Source of the DNA: Symbiodinium natans | Taxonomy: Eukaryota > Sar > Dinophyceae > Suessiales > Symbiodiniaceae | Assembly (NCBI GenBank): GCA_905221605.1 | Contig: CAJNDS010002285.1 | Span: 83,501-147,500 of the forward strand | Reading direction: 5' to 3' | DNA: 64,000 bases | In this document: in pieces, positions 11,392 through 21,863 of the stretch | Layout of the letters: every line of letters starts with the position of its first letter | Position numbering within the stretch: position 1 is the stretch's first letter | Translations under genes and position numbers: made by a program | Notes under the pieces: generated by a model | Database searches by the model: none | What the model saw: only the letters and a program-made list of their open reading frames with translations | What the model was told of the DNA's origin: nothing

Positions 11392-14300
11392 TCGATCTTG
11401 CTTGTGAGGGCCTCAGCATCTGCCCCAGATACAGAGCCCACCTTCTGTCCATCCTGCGAGCAGGGTTTAGGGTTTAGGGTTTAGGGTTTAGGGTTTAGGG
11501 TTTAGGTTTAGGGTTTAGGGTTTAGGGTTTAGGGTTTAGGGTTTAGGGTTTAGGGTTTAGGGTTTAGGGTTTAGGGTTTAGGACGTAGTGTTTACATCAA
11601 GAATACACAAGAATCCAACCAGGAGTTCAAAATTCACATCCTGCAGGCGAAGGTGTAGGGGTTTGGTTTGGGATCTAGGGTCTAGGGTCTAGGGTCTAGG
11701 GTCTAGGGTCCAGGGTCTAGGGTCTAGGGTCTAGGGTTTAGGGTCTAGGGTTTAGGGTTTAGGTACCCTAAACCCTAAACTCTAGACCCGCGACCCTAGA
11801 CCCGAAACCCTACACCCCATAGCAGCAGCTCCCCGGCCACCTGACTAGTTAGGTCGGGAGCTGCAGGTCTTAGGGTCGAGGGTTTGGGAGCTAAACCCTA
11901 AACCCTAAACCCTAAACCCTAAACCCTAAACCCTAAACCCTAAGCCCTAAGCCCTAAACCCTAAGCCCTAAACTCCCTAAACCCTTTGCAAACGCCGCAC
12001 TTGAGCAAACAGCCTTGCCCTGTCTGAGCACACAAAGTCCGGAATCCCTGCGTCTGAAAGTGTTTGTACAGGAAGGTTCCATTCGGGTTTGGGGAACCCT
12101 GAACCCTAAACCCTAAACCCTAAACCCTAAACCCTAAACCCTAAACCCTAAACCCTAAACCCTAAAGCGGCAGCTGTCCTTATAGATCTGGTACAGCGGA
12201 ACCTCAGGATGCAAGGGTCCCCCTTGCAGATTTGCAGATTTAGGGTTTAGGGTTTAGGGTTTTGGGGTTTAGGGTTTAGGGTTTGGGGTAAAAGGTTTCG
12301 GGTTTAGGGTTTAGGGTGCTCACAGTGTGTTTCAATGGCGGACGGCCTCCGCAACAGATGCGACTAAGTGTCTGTGTGAATGCGGGCGTCTCTGGGCTGG
12401 TGTTAAGGCCTAGAGTTTTCGGGGGTTAGGGTTAGGGGTTGAGTCACCATTGTGTGGAAACTATATTTCTTCGTACATACTATACCTGGTAACTTCACTG
12501 GGAGCTTGCAAAAAGTAGGGTGGGGGGGGGGTCCCCGCTATGCCCGCAAAATTGAGATCTAAGATCCTAAACGGCAGCCCAATATGTTCTGAGGGTTCAG
12601 GTGTAGGGCTTGGGGTTTCAGGCATTCCGGCGCTTCAAAGGAGTCATCTGGGGCTCTAAATGCTGACTGAAGCTCCCCCCCCCACTCCCCCAAAGCCTCT
12701 TCACCCCGGCCGTTTGTCCCAAGCTGCCGACCGTTCGAACGCCTTCGCGCTTCATGATTTGCATACCCTCTTCTGCCTGGCCAGGGCGTTTTGCGGAGTG
12801 ACTTTGTGTTATGCTTAACGTTGCTCCAGCCGCAGATTGTGTCATGTTTAACTTTGCTCCAGCCGCAGATGAGACAAAGTGCTAGAAGAGAGAGGAGTCT
12901 CAGTCTCAACGTTCCCGCAAACCCTGAGCAATACACCCGCGACCCTTCAACCCTTAAACCCTAAACCCTCAAACCCCAAAACCTTAAACTTTTAAACCCC
13001 AAAACCTAATATCCTAAACCCTAAACCCTAAACCCTAAACCCTAAACCCTAAACCCCAGTAAGACAAAACCATCTGAATCCGAAGCCCTCTGGTGCCATG
13101 TGAAGCCTTGTCGCCCATGACCTGCAGGCGGGTGAGGGTTCAGGGTTCAGGGTTCAGGGTTCAGGGTTCAGGGTTCAGGGTTCAGGGTTCAGGGTTCAGG
13201 GTTCAGGGTTCAGGGTTTAGGGTTTAGGGTTTAGGGTTTAGGGTTTAGGGTTTAGGGTTTAGGGTTTAGGGTTTAGGGTTCAGGGCGTAGGGGTCCTGAG
13301 GTTTAAGGTTCCCCTGAACTTCCCAAAGCCCTAAACCCTAAATCCTAAACCCTAACTCCTAAACCCCTAAACCCTAAACCCCTAAAGCTCAAGAAGTTTG
13401 GGGCTTTGGGATTTGGTGGCTCATGACGTATTGATTGGTGTCTGAGGTTTAGGGTTTAGGGTTTAGGGTTTAGGGTTTAGGGTTTAGGGTTTAGGGTTTA
13501 GGGTTTAGGGTTTAGGGTTTAGGGCTACGCACTGCGAAGCCTCGGACTTGGGCGGATCCCCAAGTCCCACCTGAATGCTGGCTACACCTTGGCCCCAAAA
13601 CCCCAAAGCCCTGACCAGTCAGCCCAAAAACCTAGACCCTAAACCCTAAACCCTAAACCCTAAACCCTACACCCTAAACCCTAAACCCTAAACCCTAAAC
13701 CCTACACCCTAAACCCTAAACCCTAAACCCTAAACCCAAGCCCAAAGGCCTTAGACCCCAATCCCTGGACCCTGATTAGCCTTGCACTTCCGAGCCCCTG
13801 ACACTAACCCCTCTAAAGCTACAGGCCCGAAGGGTTTAGGGTTTAGGGTTTAGGGTTTAGGGTTTGGGTTTAGGGTTTAGGGTTAGGGTTTAGGGTTTTG
13901 GGACTAACCCGAACCCGGCAAAAAGGGAGGTCCTTGAGAAAGGTGGCTTTGGCTTCGAAGATCTCGCTGAGCTCTTTCACCTGCACGAGCGTCTCAGGGT
14001 TTAGGGTTTAGGGTTTAGGGTAGAGATTAGGGTAGCTAAGCTGATGTCGGGTATTTAGGGTTTGGGGTCTATAGGCCCTGCAGGGTTCAGGGATTCGGGC
14101 GTTAAGCTTCAGTTAGGGGGGCATTTCTAGGGCTCAGGGAGGTGTAGAGGTGAGGGTTTTGGGATTTGGGATCTCAGGATCTCGCGCTGTTTAGAATGTA
14201 GAAGCTTGAAGACTTCAACTGCCTCACATGAAGTCGGGTATATATTTCTTATACCCCCAAAGGACACCCAATATATACACTCACCAATATTAAAAAAGGA

Positions 14301-15359
14301 ACCTTATACACACTCACCCAAAACTGAAATATAAACCCTGCTTCACATGAGCGCAAGTCCCCACTTTGGGGGGGGGTTTGAGGGGTTCAGGCTCTACAAG
14401 GCTGGGGCCCCCAGCACCATCAACCTCATAACTCCCCAAAAAAACCCTAGAACCTAAACCCTGAACCCCTGAACCCTTCAGCCATGCCCTTCTTTGCATC
14501 CCTAAGCCCTAAGCCCTAAGCCCTAAACCCTAAACCCTAAACCCTAAACCCTAAACCCTAAACCCTAAACCCAAACTCCTAACCCTACATCCGCACACTT
14601 GGTTGGTTCGATCCTTGGGGTCCATGAGCTTGCACGGGCCGCACCTGACTCGGGGCGCTTAGGGCATGTAGAGCTTGGGGTTTAGGCTTTAGGGGTGCAG
14701 GGTTTCGGGTTTCGAGTTTGGGGGTCTAGGGTTTACGGTTCAGGGTTTGGGGGAGCCTGGGCCAGGGATTAGGGGGCCTCTAGGGTTCAGGACTGGGACG
14801 AAAAGTGGCGAGGAACCAAATCCGAATCCTCGTTCTAAACCCCCCAAGCCCCAAACCCTGAACCACCAAAACACTCAACGCAAAACCCCAACCATTAACC
14901 CGAGAGAGGGGTTTCAGCGTTAAGGTTTGGGATGGGTTTGGGCGTTCAGGGTTGTAGTCGGTAGGTAGACTCTGCATAAACTCTCTCAAAACTCTCTGGA
15001 CTCTGTGAACCTTAACCCCGCCCATCGCTTTAAGCCTTAAGCCCAAAAGAAACAGCCCAGCACGGGCCTACAACCAACTCCCTCGCCCTCCTCCCCAGCA
15101 CTGAAAGCCATTCAACAGCAACAATCCAAGACACGCTTTGGGGGTTTCGGGTTGAGGGTTCAGGGTTGAGGATTTGCATGGTCTAGGGACCTGAAACTCT
15201 AAACCCTGCACCCTAAACGCTAAACCATCTTGCATTCCAGGGTGTAGGGTTCAGGATTTGCAGGGTCGAGGGCTCCTTACACTCCACACGGCGAGGACAA
15301 GAACAAGCTGAGTTGGGTGACCAGGTCGTCGAGAAGCCCACGATAAGAACATTGGGCTC
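11392..15359 (-). CDS. Thioredoxin (WCGPCK active site), multi-exon
   Basis: Exons on the minus strand: 15322-15359, 14614-14644, 13933-13992, about 13541-13570, 13107-13121, 12179-12202, 11392-11453. The first junction splits the active-site Trp codon: VLIVGFSTTW joins CGPCKLMDPK. Then come a helix (LVQVKELSEIFEAKATFLK), a beta strand, the cis-proline region VPLYQIYK and the end strand/helix DGQKVGSVSGADAEALTSKI. This is the full thioredoxin fold from beta-3 onward, so both redox cysteines and the cis-proline are present. The join between 13541 and 12202 is short of a few residues and may need a further micro-exon. The N-terminal exon is not fixed; an island at about 16590-16631 reading TIQELDDAFPA is the best candidate. 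Expected to be a disulfide reductase; whether free-standing or part of a larger protein is unknown. Confidence 0.85.
11463..11582 (+). repeat. TTTAGGG array, about 17 units
   Basis: A nearly pure TTTAGGG run lying within 10 bp of the last recognised thioredoxin exon, so it is intronic. Confidence 0.92.
12805..12870. repeat. 33-bp direct duplication
   Basis: Two adjacent 33-bp units at 12805-12837 and 12838-12870, both ending GCTCCAGCCGCAGAT and differing at a few positions. It lies in a thioredoxin intron; the 125-aa minus-strand frame over it shows no domain. Confidence 0.75.
13136..13286 (+). repeat. TTCAGGG block next to TTTAGGG block
   Basis: About 11 TTCAGGG units are followed directly by about 10 TTTAGGG units, with a sharp change of variant. 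The block abuts micro-exon 13107-13121 of thioredoxin. Confidence 0.92.
14231..14296 (+). repeat. Small dispersed element, family 6, copy 2
   Basis: Reads gggtatatatttcttatacc, cccaaaggacacccaatata, tacactcaccaatatt. Homologous to 16183-16244 and 9838-9896. Lies in a thioredoxin intron. Confidence 0.6.
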
Positions 15360-15560
15360 CTGATGTCAAGAGCTGGTTGGTTGAGTTCCTAATGTCTGTA
15401 GACCTTAAACCCCAAACCCTAAACCCTAAACCTTAAACCCTAAACCCTGAACCCTCAACCGCTGTGCTCAGCACAGCATTCACAAGGCTCAAGATCTTTC
15501 TCTGAAAAGAATACCGGGCTCCTAAAGAGCCTTCTTGGGCCGTCGCAAGGGTTGGTCTGT

Positions 15561-15630
15561 TTGGGGCTTTCCGAAATTAGGGGTACCTTATTGGGGTCCT
15601 TACTATAAGGGAATCCTACTATTTGGGGAT
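15561..15630 (+). repeat. Small dispersed element, family 3, copy 1
   Basis: About 70 bp. Its core TATAAGGGAATCCTACTATT followed by TGGGGAT, plus upstream TTTCCGAAA and ATTGGGGTCCTT, recur at 23068-23133. Confidence 0.65.
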
Positions 15631-16044
15631 TATGTTGGCGGTGCCCTATTTTCGTGAAACCCCCCCTAGACTGTTGCCTCCATTTCCCACGCCAGCGTTG
15701 CAACTCACATCAAGCCCACATGTCAGGTATGCCGACTAGATGTAGCACTCATGACATTCTGAAGCAGGCAGTATCCGACCCTAAACCCTTAATCCAATGA
15801 AAGCTTCCCAAGCTCTCGCAACAAATTGTGCAGGTTGCTCGGCTGAACGCTCCCTCGACCCGAACCCCCACCCTATGTTTTGGCTTGCCACCGATGTTCC
15901 TGGACAGGGTTTAGGATTTCGGGCTGGGGCCTTACAGGGCTCGGAGGTTAGGGTTTAGGGTTTATAGGCCCTACACTCCAAACTCCTTACAACCTTTAAA
16001 CAACATCGCAACTCAAAGTAAATCCGAAATAGCCCTCGGCTAAA

Positions 16045-16160
16045 CCCTACACCCCTAAACCCCTAAACCCCTAAACCCCTAAACCCCTAAACCCCTAAAC
16101 CCCTAAACCCCTAAACCCCTAAACCCCTAAACCCCTAAACCCCTAAACCCCTAAACCCAA
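16045..16160 (-). repeat. CCCCTAAA 8-mer array
   Basis: About 14 nearly perfect CCCCTAAA units, ending about 25 bp before a family 6 element. Confidence 0.92.
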
Positions 16161-16182
16161 AACACATAGATTCGCTAAGTGG

Positions 16183-16244
16183 AGTAGGGTTTATATTTCT
16201 TGAGTCCCCAAAACGTCACCAAATAAAGACACTCACCAATAACA
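16183..16244 (+). repeat. Small dispersed element, family 6, copy 3
   Basis: Reads ggtttatatttcttgagtcc, ccaaaacgtcaccaaataaa, gacactcaccaataa; aligns along its length with the copy at 14231-14296. Confidence 0.6.
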
Positions 16245-18656
16245 GCAAACCTAAAGTGAAGTGGCAGCCCCTCTCTGGGACCCCAGCCCCTTTAGCCGTT
16301 CGCGCGATAGCCTGGCCCGTGGACACGGTCTTCACGACAGGCAACCAGAAAACCCTAACCCTAAACCCTAAACCCTAAACACCCTAAACCCTAACCCTAA
16401 ACCTAGGTCCTAAACCCGAAGCCCTACACACCCTACACCCGAACCCTAAACCCTAAACCCTAAGTCCACTTGAACCTCAAGAAGCAAGGACACCGCAAAG
16501 GCCTGGGCACTGTCAAGGTTTAGGGTTTCAGCCACGGGTTTAGGGCTTAGGGTTTAAGGTGGTGAGAGGGAAGAGAGCCCGGCCACCCACGAAACTCTGC
16601 CGGAAACGCATCATCCAGCTCTTGAATGGTCCTCAGCAGTTTACGCTTAGGGTTTAAGGCTTTAGGGGTTTAGAGTTTAGGGGGTGAGGCCACAAGATAC
16701 CCATCAGAGATCGAGCGTCTGATTGAGGTGCTTGGGGTTTTGGAGTTGGGGTTCGAAAGGCGCTTCCCCATACTCTGCCCTGATTGATTCAATCCGCCTG
16801 GTTGAACCCTGAACCCTAAACCCTGTAAACGCCAGCCGAGCACCAGAGACCCAGGAAAGGATTACGTGTACGATTTCAGGAGTTAAGTTCCTTGAAGGAA
16901 GCCTGCCCCCGCATCATGCGCCATTCTGATCGGTTTGGCGCGGAGATTACAATGGGTTAGGGGTTCAGGTCTCCCTGCATTCAGCCGTGAAAGAAAGCAT
17001 CTTCTGCAACCGGCCATGAGAAACTTATCTTCCCAAAAGGGCCACTTACAAACAGGGGTCGATGGTCGATGGTTGCCCTATCTTGCCTATCCATCAATCC
17101 TAGGCCGTGAACCCTTGAAGCTCCACCTTTTCAACCCTAAACCCTGTAAAGCATAAACCCTAATTTATAAACCCTTGGGCAAAGGACAGAACCTTCCTTG
17201 GCCCCCGGACGCAACGTCCTCCACGGCGTTCCGCGCAACGTTGGGGTCGCGCCCCTGAGGAAGGAAGCTCTTTTCAGGGTCTTGGGCCTCGGGGGCCTAA
17301 ACCAAAACCCAACACTCAGAGACCTTAGCTGCCCAAAAAAAAACCGGGGGCAGCCTCCGACCTCCCGAACCCATTATGGGGTTTAGGGTTTAGGGTTTAG
17401 GGTTTGGGGTTTAGGGTTTAGGGCTTAGGGTCTAAGAAACTGGGCAAAAGGCAAGCACAGGTAGGCTCTTGAAGGGCGTTTCGGCAAGTCTCAAAAACGG
17501 GAGCCCCAACAGAAACAAGCCCTAAACCCCGAGCCCCAAAAAATCAAGCCCCAAACGCCGAGCCAAAAAACAAAATATTCCGAAACCCCGAAAACCCTGA
17601 AACCCTAAACCCCAATGCCCGAAATCCCGAAACCCAAAACCCCGAAACCCTCAACTCGAATCCGCCAACCTATAGACCCCAAACCCCAAACCCTAAACCC
17701 TAACCCTAAACCCCAACCCCCAACCCCCAAACCCTAACCCCTAAGCTCTAAACCCTTATGTTGGTTCCCCCCCAAAGAAAGAACTGCCAGCGGCGGGGCG
17801 CCTGACCGTTCCAACCCCAGCCGGTCCTGGTCCGCCCGGGGGTGAACGCGCGGCCTGCACTGTAGGGTTTAGGGTATAGGGTTTAAGGTTTAGGGTTTAG
17901 GGTTTGGGGTTTGGGGTTTAAGGTTTAGGGGCTTTTGGTTGAAGGTCTATAATGGGCATGCAAATCGGGGTTAGGGCTGGAGGGGCCAACGTTAGGGGCT
18001 CAGGGATTTAGGGGTTTATGGGTGTAGGAGTCCCTAGAAAGCCCTCACATGAATCAGAGGCTTAAGGGGTTTTGGCTTTGGAGGTTGGTCGGCTGGGGGG
18101 GAGTTAGGGTGTGAGAGTTTATTTGGGTTTACATGCAGGGGACAATGAGCGCGGTGCATGTGTCCGCGTGCGATTCCAGTCAATGCGTGCAGCACCTGCT
18201 TCTCGTGATCGCGCACCACATTCAATCAAAAAAAGGCAGCAGCAAAAAACAAAAAGAAAAAACAGACCACGGTACTAGGCCTTGCCGACAGAAGCGGTAG
18301 GCCACCTTTGAGGGACGGAAGGCTGCAAGGGCAAAAAGGCGCATATTTATTGCTTCTTGGAATGGGTTGTTTAGGTCTGTCTGTTGTCTATATATCACAG
18401 AGGATGATGAGGGCATCATACTGGAAATCATGGGTTTGGGGGCTTTAACAGTCTCCATGCCTCCACCCTGCTCCAGTCTCTAGACCTACTTTGGGTTTGG
18501 GGTTTGGGGCTTAGGTTGAGAGTTTAGGGTTGGAACCCTCCTTTTGCACATGCGTCCATGACGGCATTCGATTAGAGTATTATTCACATATGCTGGAACT
18601 GCTATCGCAGCTTAGTTACTTGTGAAGAAGCTTGCACCACTAAATCCTGTCATCAT

Positions 18657-18858
18657 GGGGCTCTTGCTTGGACCCCTTCAGGTTGTGTCAAGGATCGTCG
18701 AGTCTAGGGGAACATGAGGGCCATAGTAGGAGTATCTTAAGGGGGCTTCTTGGCGGTACATGCGGGACTCTAGCTTGGACCCCTAAGGTTGCACCCTTGA
18801 TAAGGATCCTCTAGGGGAATAGAAAGGCCATACTAGGAGTCTATGAGGGGAACCTCTT
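18657..18858 (+). repeat. Diverged tandem duplication of a 95-bp unit
   Basis: Unit 1 (18657-18751) and unit 2 (18765-18858) share AGCTTGGACCCCT-type starts, 'tctaggggaa', 'ggccatactaggagt' and 'cttctt/cctctt' ends in the same order. No open frame of note and no relation to the telomere repeat. Confidence 0.75.
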
Positions 18859-20760
18859 AGGGGTTTAGGGTTTAGGGTTTAGGGTTTAGGGTTTAGGGTT
18901 TAGGGTTTAGGGTTCTGAGTGGGTTTAGGGTTTAGGGTTTAGGGTTCCGAGTATAACTCCCAAGATGTGGGCAACCTCCCAAACCCTCCCGGCCGTGGCC
19001 AGGATAAGTAGCAGTGCCAGTCGAACCGGACCTTCGCAGAGTCTTTGATTGTTTAGGGTTTAGGGTTAGAGTTTAGGGTTGAGGGTTTGGGGTCGAGAGT
19101 TTAGGAGGGTCGAGAGTTTGGGATTTCGCCCACAGTGCGCTAGGCCCGAAAACCGATATCGCAAACTCTCCCTCCTTTGCAGAAACCTTGAAAAAAAAAC
19201 TAGACCGTCAAGCCCAACCCAGCAAAAGGCACAAGTAACCTTCTGATGCCCAATGAATAGGATCCCCATGATGTTGAAGGTTTAGGGCCAACGGCGACTG
19301 CTTTACAGCCCCGAAGCCCGCGAAGACCCTAAACCTTAAACGCCGCGAAAGGCATAAACCCCAAACTCTCAACCCCCTACATCCCCGAAAGCCCAAAAGC
19401 CTCAGAACTATTGTTATTATTATTATTTTTTATTTGTGTATTTATTTATTCATGTATTTATTATTTTGTTTTTTTTTTGGGTGGGGGTTGTCTTGGGCTT
19501 TGGGTTCAGGGGTTTAGAGGTTAGGTCTGGGTGGTTTAGGCTTTAGTGCTTCTAAGGACTTAGGGTGCGGAGTCCAGTGTATAGGGCTCCCTCAACCCTA
19601 AACCCTAAGCCGTCGACCCTAAACCCAAAAATGCACTTCCAGGGTTTAAGGGTTTCGTGTTAAACCCTAAACCCTAAACCCTAAACCCTAAACCCTAAAC
19701 CCTAAACCCTAAACCCTAAACCCTAAGGGCCGAATCCAGGGTTCCCTTTTAGGGGTTAAGGCTTAGAAGGTCGGGCCTCTTCGGCTGGGGAGGGCTTGAC
19801 CCCAAGGCTTTCGGGCCGAGGGTTCAGGGCTTAGGGGCCCCCTAAACCCTGAACCCTAAACCCTAAACCATAAACCCTAAACCTTGCAAACCCTCAACAT
19901 TAAACCCTAACCTGAAGCCCTAAACCCCACACCCGGCCTCCCTTCGCCATGCTGGGCGTGGGGAAGACACAGCGTGCTTTGGACAGCTGGAGCCCCAGAA
20001 AGATGCGGTTTAGGGTTTAGGGTTTAGGGTTTAGGGTTTAGGGTTTAGGGTTTAGGGTTTAGGGTTTAGGGTTCTAGCTACCCACTGAATCTTACCATTC
20101 CGGCAGAGCAGATTCCGGTAGATTGTGAAGATGGAAGAGTGGAGGCCTCCACAGGCCAAACCCACAGCCCTTTTGGCTTCGCGCCAGAGTTTGGGCTTTC
20201 GAAGACAAAAAGCCCTGAACCCTGAGAAGCCACACCCAGGACATCTAGGTTGTGGGGTTTGGGGTTCAGGGTTTAGGGTTTAGGGTTTAGATTCGAGGCG
20301 TCCTGTCTGTCAGCTTCAGGAGGGGGACTTCCAAGTTGCCTCACCGAAGTGCTTCTCCAGGGCGTGTAGAAGGGTACTGAAGGTTAGATAAGAGTTCAGG
20401 GTTTAGGGTTTAGGGTTTAGGGTTTAGGGGTATAAATATGGGGTATAGGGGGGACAACGCCCACCCTGAACTGGGCCGAGACCACGCAGGCCCTCACAAG
20501 GGCACGCGAATAAGCCCTGAACCCTCCTAAACATCAGACCTAAGGCCTAAACCCTCCTAAACCCTAAATGCCTAAACCCTAAACCCTAAACCCTAAACCC
20601 TAAACCCTAAACCCTAAACCCTAAACCCTGAACCTCCTGGGCCCCAAGCAACAGACCGCTTCGTTTCAGCTCGATGGCGTACTCAAACCGCTGGGTTGGG
20701 AGCGGAAGTCTGGTTGTCACCGGCCATTCACTCTCCTCAGCCTTCAATGATGCAACCCTG

Positions 20761-20910
20761 TAGGGTTTAGGGTTTAGGGTTTAGGGTTTAGGGTTTAGGG
20801 TTTAGGGTTTAGGGTTTAGGGTTTAGGGTTTAGGGTTTAGGGTTTAGGGTTTAGGGTTTAGGGTTTAGGGTTTAGGGTCTATGGTTTAGGGGTTTAGGGT
20901 TTAGGGCTAC
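20761..20910 (+). repeat. TTTAGGG array, about 17 pure units
   Basis: One of the purest arrays in the window, immediately right of the exon-like island 20640-20730. Confidence 0.92.
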
Positions 20911-21863
20911 CTTCAGGCTTTAAGGATTAGGGTTTTGGGGTTTTTGGATGAGGGTTTGAGGGTCTGAAGGTTCGTCTAGTCTTGAGGGTTTGGGGTTTTC
21001 AATGTTTAGGCAATTGAACTCTTCAGAGGGTTCCCTGTATGTACCCAGGAACGGCACCAAAAACCCTAAACTCTGCACCCTGAAGCCCGATAACCCCAAT
21101 AGCCCCAATTTGCCAAAGCACGTGGTACTGTATTGTCGAGCGCATGCGGGGTCACGAGATTGCCTGACAAGTGTTCAGGGTCCAGGGCTTCGGGCTCGGG
21201 CTTGAGGAGAAACTTAAACCCAAACTTCCACCATAAACGAAACCCTAAACCCTAAAACCTCATTTTTTTGTACTCTGTACCTAGTTGCGGCCCCATGTTC
21301 CCTTGGGAACGGACTGATGCCTCAAAGGGGTCGCCAAGATGAGAGTAGTTCTCTATGCCTTCTCACCACCGGTGTGGCGTTGGCCAGTCAGCATCTCGTA
21401 TTCGGGATAAGGGCTTCTACCCACACATGTCTCTCAAAGTTCAAGCACCCTTCACCCTACACCCTAGACCCTGAACCCTAAGCTCTATAAACCCTAAGCC
21501 CTGGTTTACTGCTAGGGCTTGCCACCCCAACATCTCCTCTGTAAGATGCCGGCCTGATCGGGATTGTTGTGAGGCTCTGGAGCAAAAAAGTCACATGCAA
21601 GCCCCTAAACCCTAAACCCTAAACCCTAAACCCTAAACCCTAAACACTTAAACGAAGCCGACAAGAAGGTCAAGTTACCTGGCTACCCTCAGGCCCTTTC
21701 AACTCCCGAGCCCATACCCCTAAACCCCTAAACCCCTAGCCACCTAAACCCCCTTAAACCTAGGGTTTAAGAGAACCCTAAACCCCGAAACCCCTAAACC
21801 CCTAACCCCCTAACCCTAAACCCTAAACCCTAAACCCTAAACCCCCAACTTGACATGGCGGCC

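Larger units (their letters stand above)
15360..21863 (-). other. Gap between kinase stop and thioredoxin; unresolved exon-like islands
   Basis: No complete gene recognised. Minus-strand islands open and protein-like include about 20640-20730 (reads LPLPTQRFEYAIELKRSG), 20310-20380, 20080-20160 (reads SIFTIYRNLLCRNGKIQW), 19935-20005, 17440-17500, 17195-17250 (reads GRDPNVARNAVEDVASGG), 16590-16631 and 16260-16340. The last few probably belong to the thioredoxin N-terminus or an upstream domain of the same protein. Island 20640-20730 could instead continue the kinase if its GTGCG donor is used in place of the TGA. I could not make continuous joins. Confidence 0.4.
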
